A program made the position numbers and the translations under genes. The notes below the pieces were generated by a model, which saw nothing but the letters and a program-made list of their open reading frames with translations, was not told the origin of the DNA and made no database searches. 64,000 nt of DNA, from contig NZ_CP016594.1 of NCBI RefSeq assembly GCF_001698225.1, positions 992,001-1,056,000 of the forward strand, in the 5' to 3' direction. The first letter of the stretch is position 1. The number at the start of each line of letters is the position of its first letter. This DNA is from Gordonia terrae. Its GTDB lineage: Bacteria; Actinomycetota; Actinomycetes; Mycobacteriales; Mycobacteriaceae. Of the stretch, positions 32,650 to 41,952 are shown one piece after another.

Positions 32650-34650
32650 ATGACCATCAACGAGCCTGGACTCGCCGAGAAGCGCCCGGTGGCCAGTGTC
32701 CACCCGCTGGCGTCCCTGAGCAGCGCGGAGTTCGATGTCGTGCGCGGTATCGTGAATGGCCTGCCCTACTACACCGAGAGCACTCGCTTCTCCTACGTAG
32801 GTCTCGAGGAACCACCGAAGCATGAATTCCGCGCGTGGATGGCGGGGGACGTGCCGGCACCCGATCGGCGAGCACGGGTGTGGTTGCAGGATGTCGACTC
32901 CGGCAAGTGCACCGACTTGGTGATCTCCCTGTCCGAGGGGGCCGTGGTCGGCTCGGTCGACGTCGACGGGTCCAGAGGCCGTCTGCCCGTCTTGGATTCC
33001 GAAGCCGCGAAGATCCTGAAGGTGCTGGCCGAGAACAAGCAATGGATCGATGCGCTCGCGGCTCGCGGCGTCACCCCGGCTGATGTCAAGGTCATCGCCC
33101 TGCCCGCGGGAAACTTCGGATACGCCGAAGAAGAGGGTCGGTTGATCTCGCGGTGTCTCGCTTTCCGAATGGACCACAAGAAGGATCACCCGTGGGCTCA
33201 TCCGGTGGACGGAGTGTCGGCATATGTGGATCTGACCGGCGGTGCGGTGCTCAAGGTGATCGACACGCACGTGTTCGACATCCCGGCCGAGAGCGGCAAC
33301 TATGACGACCCCGAGGTGCAGGGCCCTCCGCTCGAGGGGCTCAAGCCGATCGAGATCACCCAGCCCGAAGGTCCCAGCTTCTCCGTCGACGGGGAGCATG
33401 TCACGTGGGCGAACTGGAAGTTCCGCGTGGGGTTCGATGTCCGAGAGGGTCTGGTGCTCCACCAGGTCACGTTCAACGACCAGGGTGTCGATCGATCTGT
33501 CATGTATCGCGGTTCGATCAGCGAGATGGTGGTGCCCTACGGCGATCCTGGTCCGAACCGGTTCTGGCAGAACTACTTCGATGCAGGTGAGATCATCTAT
33601 GGCAGGTTCACGAGTTCGTTGGAACTCGGATGCGACTGCGTCGGCGAGATCAAGTACTTCGATGGCCTCTTCGCGGACGAGGCAGGTGTGCCGCGCCGCA
33701 TCGCGAACGCGATCTGCATGCACGAGGAGGACTACGGATCTCTGTGGAAGCACACCGACCCGTTCACCGGCGCGAACGAGGTCCGCCGGTCTCGACGACT
33801 CGTGATCTCCTTCTTCACCAATGTGGGCAACTACGACTACGGATTCTTCTGGTACCTCTATCTCGACGGCACAATCGAGTGCGAAGCAAAGCTGACCGGT
33901 ATCCTCTTCACGTCGGCGTATCCGGGTGACGGCGACGACGGTCCGTATCCGTTCGCTTCCGAAGTCGCGCCCGGGCTCGGGGCCCCCTATCACCAGCACC
34001 TTTTCAACGCTCGACTCGACCTCGACATCGACGGATCCGCCAACGTCGTCAACGAGATCGACGCCGTGAGATTGCCGATCTCCGAGAGCAATCCGAACGG
34101 GAACGCGTTCACCAAGTCGATCACACCAATTGTCTCGGAGCGCGACTCAGGCCGGGTCGCGGACGGCGGCCGAGGTCGGGTGTGGCAGATCGCCTCGACC
34201 GATTCGCGGAATCGATTGGGCCACCCGGCGTCTTATGTTCTGCATCCGGTGGACGGTCCGACGCTCATGGCGGACGACTCGTCCTGGGTGGCAAAGCGAG
34301 CGGCCTTCGCCACCAAGCATCTGTTCGTGACGAAGTATGATCCTGCCGAACGTTATGCCTCAGGTGACTTCGTGACGAACAGTCCGGCAGGTGAGGGCAT
34401 TCCGGACTTCATCTCGGGTGATGAGTCGCTGGTGGGGCAGGATCTGGTTCTGTGGCACACCTTCGGGTTGACGCACTTCCCTCGTGCCGAGGACTGGCCG
34501 ATCATGCCGATGGACTACGCGAAGTTCAGTCTGCGCCCTTACAATTTCTTCGACCGGAACCCCACGCTGAACGTACCTGCGCCGTCGATGGGCGGCCACT
34601 GTACGACGCACACCAACGGCGCCAACGGCACCAACGGCCACGCGTCCTAG
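32650..34650 (+). CDS. Copper amine oxidase (topaquinone enzyme)
   Basis: This 666-residue enzyme oxidatively deaminates primary amines to aldehydes with release of ammonia and hydrogen peroxide. The topaquinone precursor is Y395 in VGNYDYGF. The catalytic-base Asp is D311 (YFDAGEIIYG), exactly 84 residues earlier, as in bacterial homologues. The copper ligands are H448 and H450 (YHQHLFNARLD) and H609 (THFPRAEDWP). No signal peptide is seen, as in Arthrobacter-type cytosolic enzymes. The tail HTNGANGTNGHAS is an Asn/Gly-rich extension. ATG 32650 opens MTINEPGLAEKRPVASVHPL. The aldehyde product would suit the local dehydrogenases. The amine substrate is unknown. Confidence 0.95.
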   Translation: MTINEPGLAEKRPVASVHPLASLSSAEFDVVRGIVNGLPYYTESTRFSYVGLEEPPKHEFRAWMAGDVPAPDRRARVWLQDVDSGKCTDLVISLSEGAVVGSVDVDGSRGRLPVLDSEAAKILKVLAENKQWIDALAARGVTPADVKVIALPAGNFGYAEEEGRLISRCLAFRMDHKKDHPWAHPVDGVSAYVDLTGGAVLKVIDTHVFDIPAESGNYDDPEVQGPPLEGLKPIEITQPEGPSFSVDGEHVTWANWKFRVGFDVREGLVLHQVTFNDQGVDRSVMYRGSISEMVVPYGDPGPNRFWQNYFDAGEIIYGRFTSSLELGCDCVGEIKYFDGLFADEAGVPRRIANAICMHEEDYGSLWKHTDPFTGANEVRRSRRLVISFFTNVGNYDYGFFWYLYLDGTIECEAKLTGILFTSAYPGDGDDGPYPFASEVAPGLGAPYHQHLFNARLDLDIDGSANVVNEIDAVRLPISESNPNGNAFTKSITPIVSERDSGRVADGGRGRVWQIASTDSRNRLGHPASYVLHPVDGPTLMADDSSWVAKRAAFATKHLFVTKYDPAERYASGDFVTNSPAGEGIPDFISGDESLVGQDLVLWHTFGLTHFPRAEDWPIMPMDYAKFSLRPYNFFDRNPTLNVPAPSMGGHCTTHTNGANGTNGHAS

Positions 34651-34708
34651 CAATGAAGTTCGCCGGGAGTCGACAGCAGGGCATCGGCCGAGTGGGTCCG
34701 CGAACCTG

Positions 34709-35209
34709 ATGTGGTTGCACCGTGTTCTTGGACTAGGAGCATTGTGCGTTGCGTTGTTGAACGGGGCAGCGCATCTCATGGTGATGGGACACATGGGTTT
34801 CGCGCATTCGATCGTCTGGCTCGCCATGGCCGCGGGCTGTGTTGTCTGCGGTGTCCACCTCGTTCGCGACCCGACAACGAGGCTGTGGGCCCTCACCGCA
34901 CTCATGTCGGTCGCGATGCTCGCACTTCATATGGCTGCCGCGGTCGGCGGGGTCGCCCATCAGCACGGCGTCACGATGGCCGCCGATCGCGTCGCGATCC
35001 CTGCCTCGATGCACGTGTCGCTGCTCGTGACCCTCGCCGAGCTGGTACTCGCCCTTGGTGCGCTCTGGTGGTCGACATCGCATCTCGGCACCGTGGCCCC
35101 AGCAGTTGCCGGCTGTGTCGCCGAGTCGAGCCGGTGCGTGGAACAACTGTCCACGGGTGGTCGTGGACGCGCTGAGAACAGGAGCAAGCTCTCGTGGAGC
35201 ACGCAGTAG
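34709..35209 (+). CDS. Small histidine-rich integral membrane protein
   Basis: This 166-residue protein has four predicted membrane helices: VLGLGALCVALLNGAAHLMV, SIVWLAMAAGCVVCGVHLV, LWALTALMSVAMLALHMAAA and SMHVSLLVTLAELVLALGAL. His and Met residues are frequent in and near the helices (HLMVMGHMGFAHS, LHMAAAVGGVAHQHG), reminiscent of metal-handling or quinol-linked membrane proteins. The C-terminal 40 residues are polar. It sits between the copper amine oxidase and an MFS gene, and its stop overlaps the proposed start of that carrier. A copper-supply role is an attractive but unproven idea. Confidence 0.7.
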   Translation: MWLHRVLGLGALCVALLNGAAHLMVMGHMGFAHSIVWLAMAAGCVVCGVHLVRDPTTRLWALTALMSVAMLALHMAAAVGGVAHQHGVTMAADRVAIPASMHVSLLVTLAELVLALGALWWSTSHLGTVAPAVAGCVAESSRCVEQLSTGGRGRAENRSKLSWSTQ

Positions 35210-36693
35210 AGCCATGCGGAACGTCCCCGGCTGACGAGGACGCGGCGATGTCTGAGTCGCGTGGTGGCGGTGGTGACGCGTCGAAGACCATGTTCGGTGT
35301 CGTCGTCCTCTGCGTGGCGGGGATCGCGATGTCTCTCACCCAGACATTGATCGTTCCATTGATCCCGATGCTGCCGGTGATGCTCGGCACCACCGCCAGC
35401 AACGCGTCGTGGGCAGTGACGGTGACCATGGCCGTCGGCGCGGTGGCCACCCCGATCGCCGGCCGTGTTGCCGACATGGTCGGAAAGCGGCGCGTTCTGC
35501 TCTTCTGCGTCGGTGGAGTGGCCGTCGGGTCGCTCGTGTGTGCGGTCGCCCCGGGGCTCACCGTTTTCCTGGTCGGTCGTGCCCTTCAAGGTCTCGGGGT
35601 CGCCTTCGTGGCCGTGGGGATCAGCATCATGAGGGATTTCGTGCCGGCGCACAGGTTGGGAACTGCGGTCGGGATGATGAGTTCGTCCCTGGCCGTGGGC
35701 GGCGCTCTTGGCCTGCCGTTTTCAGCCTTCGTCGCGCAGACATTCGGTTGGCGTGAGTTGTTCTGGATCTCGGTGGCCGGGTCAGTGGCATGCTTCGTCG
35801 GTATCGTCGCCCTGATCAAGGTGATCGGCAATCGGACCGGGGGGCGGTTCGATCTGTTCGGGGCGATCGGACTGAGTGTCATCTTGCTGACGTTGCTCCT
35901 GCCCCTGAGCAAGGGACCCGAGTGGGGATGGACGAGTTCGCTGACGCTCTCGATGTTCGGACTGTCCGCTGCGACATTCGTGGTCTGGGTGAACTACGAA
36001 CGCCGGAAACGCAATCCGTTGCTGGACCTCCGGATCGCGACACTGCGTGCGGTCATGCTCGGAAACGTCATCGGCCTGATGAACGCTTTCGCGTTCTACG
36101 GTATGGAACTGGTTCCCATCCAGATGCTCATGGCGCCGGCTTCGACGGAGAACGGACTCGGTGTGTCGATGCTGTCGGCCGGGTTGCTCATGGCGCCGAC
36201 TGGCTTGGCCGCGTTCGTATCGTCGAATGTCGGTGCTCGACTCGGAAGGTCGCTCGGGGTACGCGTGACCCTCGTCATCGCGAGTCTGATCGCGATCGTC
36301 GGGTTGTGTGCTCTGCTTGTCGCGCTCCTCGTGGGGTGGGCTTTCCCGATAGTCTTTCTCGTGGTCATCACCTGTCTGATCGGTACCTCGACCGGAATGT
36401 CCTACGCGACGCTGCCGACGCTCATCATGGAGGCCACCCCGGTCGAGCAGACCGGTGAGGCCAATGGCCTGAACGCACTGATGCGGATAGTCGGCCTGGC
36501 CGCTGCCGCCGCGGTGACCGGAATGATCCTCGCCAACAACGTCACCGAGGTCGCCGGGGGTGATATGACGGCACCGTCGACGGCGGGGTTCACGTGGGCG
36601 GTTGTGGTCTCGTTGGGTGCCGTGGTCGTCTCGGTCGTCGCGGCGCTGTGCTTGCCGCGGTCCGCGCGGACCGCAGAGCCGCGGCACGCCTGA
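35194..36693 (+). CDS. DHA2-type MFS transporter
   Basis: This 499-residue multi-helix carrier starts its first helix at FGVVVLCVAGIAMSLTQTLI and has the motif A region GRVADMVGKRRVLLF and GRALQGLGVAFVAVGISIMR. It is clearly a paralogue of the carrier at 58633-60123. GTG 35194 is used because AGGAG lies nine bases upstream, giving a 16-base overlap with the previous gene; ATG 35248, behind GAGGA, is a reasonable alternative. It may import or export the amine or its products. Specificity is unknown. Confidence 0.88.
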   Translation: MEHAVEPCGTSPADEDAAMSESRGGGGDASKTMFGVVVLCVAGIAMSLTQTLIVPLIPMLPVMLGTTASNASWAVTVTMAVGAVATPIAGRVADMVGKRRVLLFCVGGVAVGSLVCAVAPGLTVFLVGRALQGLGVAFVAVGISIMRDFVPAHRLGTAVGMMSSSLAVGGALGLPFSAFVAQTFGWRELFWISVAGSVACFVGIVALIKVIGNRTGGRFDLFGAIGLSVILLTLLLPLSKGPEWGWTSSLTLSMFGLSAATFVVWVNYERRKRNPLLDLRIATLRAVMLGNVIGLMNAFAFYGMELVPIQMLMAPASTENGLGVSMLSAGLLMAPTGLAAFVSSNVGARLGRSLGVRVTLVIASLIAIVGLCALLVALLVGWAFPIVFLVVITCLIGTSTGMSYATLPTLIMEATPVEQTGEANGLNALMRIVGLAAAAAVTGMILANNVTEVAGGDMTAPSTAGFTWAVVVSLGAVVVSVVAALCLPRSARTAEPRHA

Positions 36694-36747
36694 ATCGTGG
36701 GGCCGGTCGACGAGCAGCGTGCGCTGGTCAGGCTCCCTGCGGGCGGT

Positions 36748-37560
36748 TCACAGCTGCGCTTTCACGCGGTCGACGCGATCCTGCCAGTAGTTCAGCCACT
36801 CCGGCGACGGAAAGATGTGGGTCTTGCGAGCAGCCATACCGCGGACCACGAGATCGGCCACGGTCTCCGTGGGAACCCCCGCGCCGATGTCGGCATTGAC
36901 CTTGGCGCGGAGTGATTCCAGTTCGGGATCGGCCACCGATCTGGGAACGTGGCCGTTCGGGGCGTTCCGTTCGTCGTCGGCTATCGATGTGGCGGTGTAT
37001 GCAGGGCACAGGACCGCTACCCCGATGTGTGGGTACTCGGTCGCGAACTCGTGGGCCAGTGTCTCGGACAGTGCGACGACGCCGGCCTTCGAGGCCGCGT
37101 AGGGATGCAGCGGGGCAGTGGTCAGGAACCCGGCCATCGAGGCTGTGTTCACGATATATGCCTCGTCCTGGTCCGCCAGGATGGGAAGAAAGATGTTGCA
37201 CCCGTGGATGGCTCCCCACAGGTTGACCCCCACAGTCCAACGCCAGGTGTCCAGATTCGTGGTCGAGAACCGCTGCATGCCGCCGACCCCGGCGTTGTTA
37301 CAGAGAACGTGGACGGCGCCGAAACGGGCGACCGCGGCGTCGGCGAGCGCACGTACTGAGTGCTCGTCGGCGACATCGGCGTGAACGGTCTCGACCTCCC
37401 CGAGGAGGGAGAGCTCGGCCGCCGCGCGTTTCAGGCTCGCGTCGTCGTTGTCGGCGATGACTACGTGCATGCCCTCGTGCAGGAATCGTGTGGCCAGACC
37501 CAGCCCGATTCCGTTGGCTCCGCCGGTGACGACGGCGATGCGCCCCTCGAGTTGTTTCAT
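36748..37560 (-). CDS. SDR-family oxidoreductase
   Basis: This is a 270-residue short-chain dehydrogenase with TGGANGIGLGLATRFLHEGM as cofactor loop, LCNNAGVGG, and catalytic S-Y-K in VNTASMAGFLTTAPLHPYAASK. The Asp after the second strand (VVIADNDD) predicts NAD(H) preference. C-terminal THIFPSPEWLNYWQDRV resembles the steroid/acyl SDRs found in mycobacteria. It is convergent with the MFS gene and divergent from the Liv-type transporter across 310 bases. Substrate not defined. Confidence 0.9.
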   Translation of the reverse strand: MKQLEGRIAVVTGGANGIGLGLATRFLHEGMHVVIADNDDASLKRAAAELSLLGEVETVHADVADEHSVRALADAAVARFGAVHVLCNNAGVGGMQRFSTTNLDTWRWTVGVNLWGAIHGCNIFLPILADQDEAYIVNTASMAGFLTTAPLHPYAASKAGVVALSETLAHEFATEYPHIGVAVLCPAYTATSIADDERNAPNGHVPRSVADPELESLRAKVNADIGAGVPTETVADLVVRGMAARKTHIFPSPEWLNYWQDRVDRVKAQL

Positions 37561-37870
37561 GAATGTTCCGCTCCTCGGTGATGTCAGTGTCAGAGAACGG
37601 TTCTACGCCGTAACTCGTCCGCTGTGCCCGGTCGTTCCCGGTCAGCGGGCGCCGGTCACCGGTGTGGATCGCCGTCCCGAGCGCGTCGTTTGGGACGAGA
37701 TCCTGGATGAAAGCGGACATTTCCCAGTGGGCGGGAGGATGGCTAACCGGCGGCCTGTCATGGGCGCCGATAATCGCTGACGATCACAGTGATGGTCATC
37801 ACTCTGGGGGGCGGGTGTGCCGAGTATCCCAATCGGCCGCGCTCTCACGGACACCCGAAGGGACAAGATC
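37561..37870. promoter_or_regulatory. 310-base divergent intergenic region
   Basis: This region separates the SDR (minus) from the substrate-binding-protein gene (plus) and should hold both promoters. The only structure I find is the repeated ATCAC/GTGAT cluster at 37783-37802, listed separately. No gene is convincing. Confidence 0.5.
37783..37802. promoter_or_regulatory. Overlapping ATCAC/GTGAT palindromes, putative operator
   Basis: Three alternating half-sites occur in 20 bases: ATCAC-A-GTGAT-GGTC-ATCAC. Each adjacent pair forms an inverted repeat. The cluster lies about 70 bases upstream of the Liv-type transporter operon, a plausible operator position. No matching regulator is adjacent. 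Confidence 0.45.
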
Positions 37871-39115
37871 ATGAAACTCAGCGGTTCGGTTCACTCGCGG
37901 CGCGCTGTCGCAGGTCTCGGTGGAATTCTTCTCGCCGCGGCGCTCGGAGTCACAGCGTGTAGCAGCAGTGACGGCGACGGCGTCTCAGCCGCGGAAGCCT
38001 CCACCACCGCGCTACCCGGCGACGCGGCCGCCGGGTCGCCGGTCAAGATCGGATTCATCGCCACCGAGGGCGGCGGCGCGGTGTCGATTCCCGAATGGCG
38101 CGAAGGCGCCGAGGCCGCTGTCGAATATGTCAACAACAACGGAGGCGGCTTCGCAGGCGGTCACGCCATCGATTTCGTGATCTGCAAACAGGCCGAGGAG
38201 CCGACCTCGGCGACGAACTGCGCCAATCAGATGGTCGAACAGAAGGTAGCTGCCGTTCTCACGCCCGGAACCTCGCAGGGGTCGGCCATCGTGCCGATCG
38301 TCGGCGGTGCCGGGATTCCCTACGTCACGCTGAACGGCGTCTCGCAGCTCGATGTCACCTCGCCCGACTCGTTTGCCCTCGCCTCCGGGCTCCCGGGAAC
38401 GATGACCGCGACCGCCACCGCGGCGAAAGCGCAAGGCGTGAAGTCGATGACGATCTTCGCGAGTGACGGCGGCGGTATCGCCGGCATCATCGAGCAGATG
38501 GGTAAACCGGTGTTCGACGCCCAGGGAATCGAACTCAACGTCGTACCGATTGCACTCGGGGTCCCGGACCCCACGCCGCTGGTCGCGGCCGGCATGGCCG
38601 ACAATCCGGACGGCATCAGCATCATCTCCGACGCCGCGCTGTGCACCTCGGTGATGAAAGCGGTCCAGACAACAGCCCCGGACACCAAGAAGGTTCTCAA
38701 CACCGTCTGCTTGAGTCCCAACGTGCTGGACGTGGTCGGCATTTCAGCAGTCGAGGGTGACATGGGCATCACCGCGACAGATGCCTACTCCGACCGCCCC
38801 GACTCGATCCTCTACCGCTCGGTCATGGGCCAGTACGCACCCGATCTGTCGCTGACGGGGGAGGGGTCGTCGGGCTACCAGGTCGTCATGGCCCTCGTCA
38901 ATGCAACCGCCGGGCTCAGCGGCGACGTCGATGCGGCTGCCATCAAAAAAGCGCTGCAGGCCACCTCAGACGTTGAGATGCCGGCCAGCGGTGGAATCGT
39001 GTTCGGCTGCAGCAAGAAGCCGGTTCCCATGATGCCGTCGATCTGCTCGACGCAGACGCTGTACGGTCCCATCGACGACAACGGGGTTCCGCGTGACCTC
39101 CAAGTGGCCGGTTAG
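37871..39115 (+). CDS. ABC transporter substrate-binding lipoprotein (Liv/branched-chain type)
   Basis: This 414-residue extracellular binding protein is anchored by a lipidated cysteine: signal peptide residues 1-29 (twin Arg at 10-11, then GLGGILLAAALG) with lipobox VTAC and C30. The mature part has the periplasmic-binding-protein type I fold, with VKIGFIATEGGGAVSIPEWR, AAVEYVNNNGGGFAGGHAID and GTSQGSAIVPIVGGAGIPYV. Relatives in catabolic clusters bind aromatic acids, steroids or urea as often as amino acids. ATG 37871 gives a proper signal peptide. The permease/ATPase genes follow 35 bases later. Ligand unknown; it probably serves the downstream oxygenase genes. Confidence 0.92.
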   Translation: MKLSGSVHSRRAVAGLGGILLAAALGVTACSSSDGDGVSAAEASTTALPGDAAAGSPVKIGFIATEGGGAVSIPEWREGAEAAVEYVNNNGGGFAGGHAIDFVICKQAEEPTSATNCANQMVEQKVAAVLTPGTSQGSAIVPIVGGAGIPYVTLNGVSQLDVTSPDSFALASGLPGTMTATATAAKAQGVKSMTIFASDGGGIAGIIEQMGKPVFDAQGIELNVVPIALGVPDPTPLVAAGMADNPDGISIISDAALCTSVMKAVQTTAPDTKKVLNTVCLSPNVLDVVGISAVEGDMGITATDAYSDRPDSILYRSVMGQYAPDLSLTGEGSSGYQVVMALVNATAGLSGDVDAAAIKKALQATSDVEMPASGGIVFGCSKKPVPMMPSICSTQTLYGPIDDNGVPRDLQVAG

Positions 39116-39150
39116 TCACCGCATCGTCGCGGACTACTGAGGAAACACTG

Positions 39151-41952
39151 ATGACCGATCATCTCGCCTATCTCGTCCTCGGCCTCGGCAACGGTGCGGT
39201 CTACGCCGCACTAGGACTGGCTCTGGTTCTCACATTCAAGAGCTCCGGGGTCGTGAACTTCGCAACTGGTGCCATCGCTTTGTATTCGGCGTACACGTAC
39301 GCGCTCCTGCGGACGGGTGAGCTGATGATCCCTGTTCCGGGGCTCCCCAAGACGGTCGACCTCGGTCGACCTTTTGGGGTGCTTCCCGCGATAGGCATCT
39401 GTGTGGTGATATCCGCGCTCCTCGGAATGCTCTTCTGTGCGTTAATATTCCGCCCGATGCGGCATGCGCCCGTGGTCGCCAAGGCGGTGGCGTCCATCGG
39501 CTTGATGATCGTGCTACAGGCGCTGATCGCTCAACGGGCAGGCACCGATATCGTCCCTGTCGAGCCGATATTCGAGCTCGACACGATCAGCATCGGCTCA
39601 AGTACTGCACCCACCGATCGCATCTGGTTTGCGCTCGTGGTGGTGGCGGTCGCGATTGCCGCTTCCCTGATGTTCCGATTCACCCGATTCGGCGTCGCGA
39701 CCGAGGCCGCCGCCGAATCGGAGAAGGGGGCATATCTGACCGGTTTGTCACCGGACAAGATCGCTTTCAGTAACTGGGCGCTGTCCTCAGCGGTAGCCGG
39801 ATTCAGTGGCGTTCTCATCGCGCCGCTCGTCGCGCTGAACCCGATCGCGTACTCATTGTTCATCGTCCCGGCTCTGGCGGCCACACTCGTCGGGAACTTC
39901 TCGTCGATCTGGCTGACCGTCGTCGCCGGTCTTGCCATCGGTGCATTGCAATCGGAGATGGTCAATTTGCAGGCGACCTTCGACTGGTTCCCCAAAACCG
40001 GTATGTCCGAGGCTATCTCGTTGGCCCTCATCGTGGGATTCCTGGTGGTGAAGGGTCGACCGCTACCGGACAGGGGGGCACTGATCCGTCAGGATTTGGG
40101 TCGGGCCCCCAGACCGGATCGAATTCTGCTGCCAGCTGTTGTTTCCATTGCAGTCGTACTGGTCGCCCTCGTCGCCACATCGGGTAGTTATCGGGCAGCG
40201 ATCGTGACGAGCATCATCCTCGCAGTCCTCGCCCTGTCGCAAGTGGTGGTGACCGGTTATGCGGGCCAGGTGTCGTTGGCGCAGCTCACCCTTGCCGGGG
40301 TCGCTGCGTACTCGATCAGCGTTCTCAACACCCACCTCGGGATCCCGTTCCCCTTCGCACCCATCGTCGCAGCTGCATTCGCGACTGTCGTCGGGGTTGT
40401 GGTGGGACTACCGGCGCTGCGGGTCCGCGGCCTACCGCTCACCGTGGTGACCCTGGCCCTCGCGGTGTTCCTCGAAGCGTTCTGGTTCCGGAACCCGTCA
40501 CTGAACGGTGGGGTGGAGGGTGCGCCTGTCGACACCCCGCGGATCTTCGGGATCAGTCTCGGAATCGGGGGTGGAGACGAGTATCCCCGGATGGCTTTCG
40601 CCCTGTTGTGTCTGGTCGTGCTCATCGTGGTGGGCCTCGCGGTCGCCTGGCTGCGTCGCAGCAGTCTGGGCACCGACATGCTCGCCGTGCGGGCCAACGA
40701 GCGATCCGCCGCCGCAGCGGGAATCGACGTCTCGCGCACCAAACTGATCGCGTTTGCCATCGGCGCATTCCTCGCAGGCCTGGCCGGATCGTTGCTCGCA
40801 TACCAACAGACGCTGGCCACTCCCGAGCCGTTCACGGTGTTTCTCGGGATCTCGTTGTTCGCCACGATGTACATCGCCGGGATCACGTCGATCACCGGTG
40901 GGATCCTGGCCGGGATCATGGCGCCGGGTGGACTCTTGTATCTGCTGATGGACAGGTTCCTCGACCTGGGTGACTACTACGCCGTGATCAGCGGGATTCT
41001 CCTGATCGTCACGATCGCGCTCAACCCGGACGGGATCGCGAGTCGACTGCCGGCCGTTCGCTGGCCGGCAGTCGTCCGGCGCCGAGCGCGGCCACGAGGT
41101 GATGGCGAGGAAGCCGCGCGACGCGATGTGGCCGGAGAGCCGCTGTTGCCGAAAGAGCCTGTGTTGGTGGTGCGCGACATCGGTGTGCAGTACGGCGCAG
41201 TGCGCGCAGCCACGGACGTCTCGTTCGAGGTCCATGCCGGCGAGATCGTCGGGCTGATCGGTCCCAACGGGGCCGGCAAAACGACCGTCATCGATGCCAT
41301 GACCGGGTTTGTCGGTGCAACTGGTTCGGTCATTCTCGGGGGTGTCGACCTGACGAAGGCCCGACCGCATGAACGGAGCCGTGCAGGACTCGGTCGGAGC
41401 TTTCAGGACGTGGAGCTCTACGACGATCTGACGGTCACGGAGAACGTCACGGTCGGTGCGACACGCTCTCGCTCCGCAGAGCCCGCGCAAGATGTCGTGC
41501 GTCGGGTCTTGTCGTTGGTCGGGTTGGCAGATGAGGCAGAATCCGAGGTCGGCACACTCTCACAGGGTCGGCGACAGCTTGTTTCCGTGGCACGTGTCCT
41601 GGCGGCCGACCCGCTGGTAGCGCTGCTCGACGAACCTGCGGCCGGCCTCGACAGCTCGGAGAGCCGTTGGCTCGGTGAACGCCTGCGGACCGCCTGCGAC
41701 GAGGGGACCTCGATTCTGCTCGTCGATCACGACATGGAACTCGTCCTCTCCATCTGCGACCGGATCGTCGTTGTCGATCTGGGTGAGGTGATCGCGGTCG
41801 GACGGCCTGAACAGATCATGCTCGATGACAAGGTGATTCGCGCATACCTCGGGGTGCCGGCGACGACCGGGACGCCCGTGGAGGTCGAAGATGAGCGGTC
41901 GACTCGAGACAAGCGGTCGGAGAACCAGATAACCGGAGAGGTCGTATCGTGA
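39151..41952 (+). CDS. Fused LivH-LivM-LivG ABC transporter (two permeases plus ATPase)
   Basis: This 933-residue chain contains three parts normally encoded separately. Residues about 1-290 form a LivH-type permease (GLGNGAVYAALGLALVLTFK, NPIAYSLFIVPALAATLVG). Residues about 320-630 form a LivM-type permease (VVVTGYAGQVSLAQLTLAGV, LVGLAVAWLRRSSLGTDMLA). After a charged linker near 645-670, an ATPase shows Walker A GPNGAGKTT (about 704-712), the signature region LSQGRRQLVSVARVL (about 804) and Walker B VALLDEPAAGLDS (about 828). There is no frameshift between parts. GTGA overlap couples it to the LivF-like gene. It completes an importer with the upstream lipoprotein. Confidence 0.93.
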   Translation: MTDHLAYLVLGLGNGAVYAALGLALVLTFKSSGVVNFATGAIALYSAYTYALLRTGELMIPVPGLPKTVDLGRPFGVLPAIGICVVISALLGMLFCALIFRPMRHAPVVAKAVASIGLMIVLQALIAQRAGTDIVPVEPIFELDTISIGSSTAPTDRIWFALVVVAVAIAASLMFRFTRFGVATEAAAESEKGAYLTGLSPDKIAFSNWALSSAVAGFSGVLIAPLVALNPIAYSLFIVPALAATLVGNFSSIWLTVVAGLAIGALQSEMVNLQATFDWFPKTGMSEAISLALIVGFLVVKGRPLPDRGALIRQDLGRAPRPDRILLPAVVSIAVVLVALVATSGSYRAAIVTSIILAVLALSQVVVTGYAGQVSLAQLTLAGVAAYSISVLNTHLGIPFPFAPIVAAAFATVVGVVVGLPALRVRGLPLTVVTLALAVFLEAFWFRNPSLNGGVEGAPVDTPRIFGISLGIGGGDEYPRMAFALLCLVVLIVVGLAVAWLRRSSLGTDMLAVRANERSAAAAGIDVSRTKLIAFAIGAFLAGLAGSLLAYQQTLATPEPFTVFLGISLFATMYIAGITSITGGILAGIMAPGGLLYLLMDRFLDLGDYYAVISGILLIVTIALNPDGIASRLPAVRWPAVVRRRARPRGDGEEAARRDVAGEPLLPKEPVLVVRDIGVQYGAVRAATDVSFEVHAGEIVGLIGPNGAGKTTVIDAMTGFVGATGSVILGGVDLTKARPHERSRAGLGRSFQDVELYDDLTVTENVTVGATRSRSAEPAQDVVRRVLSLVGLADEAESEVGTLSQGRRQLVSVARVLAADPLVALLDEPAAGLDSSESRWLGERLRTACDEGTSILLVDHDMELVLSICDRIVVVDLGEVIAVGRPEQIMLDDKVIRAYLGVPATTGTPVEVEDERSTRDKRSENQITGEVVS

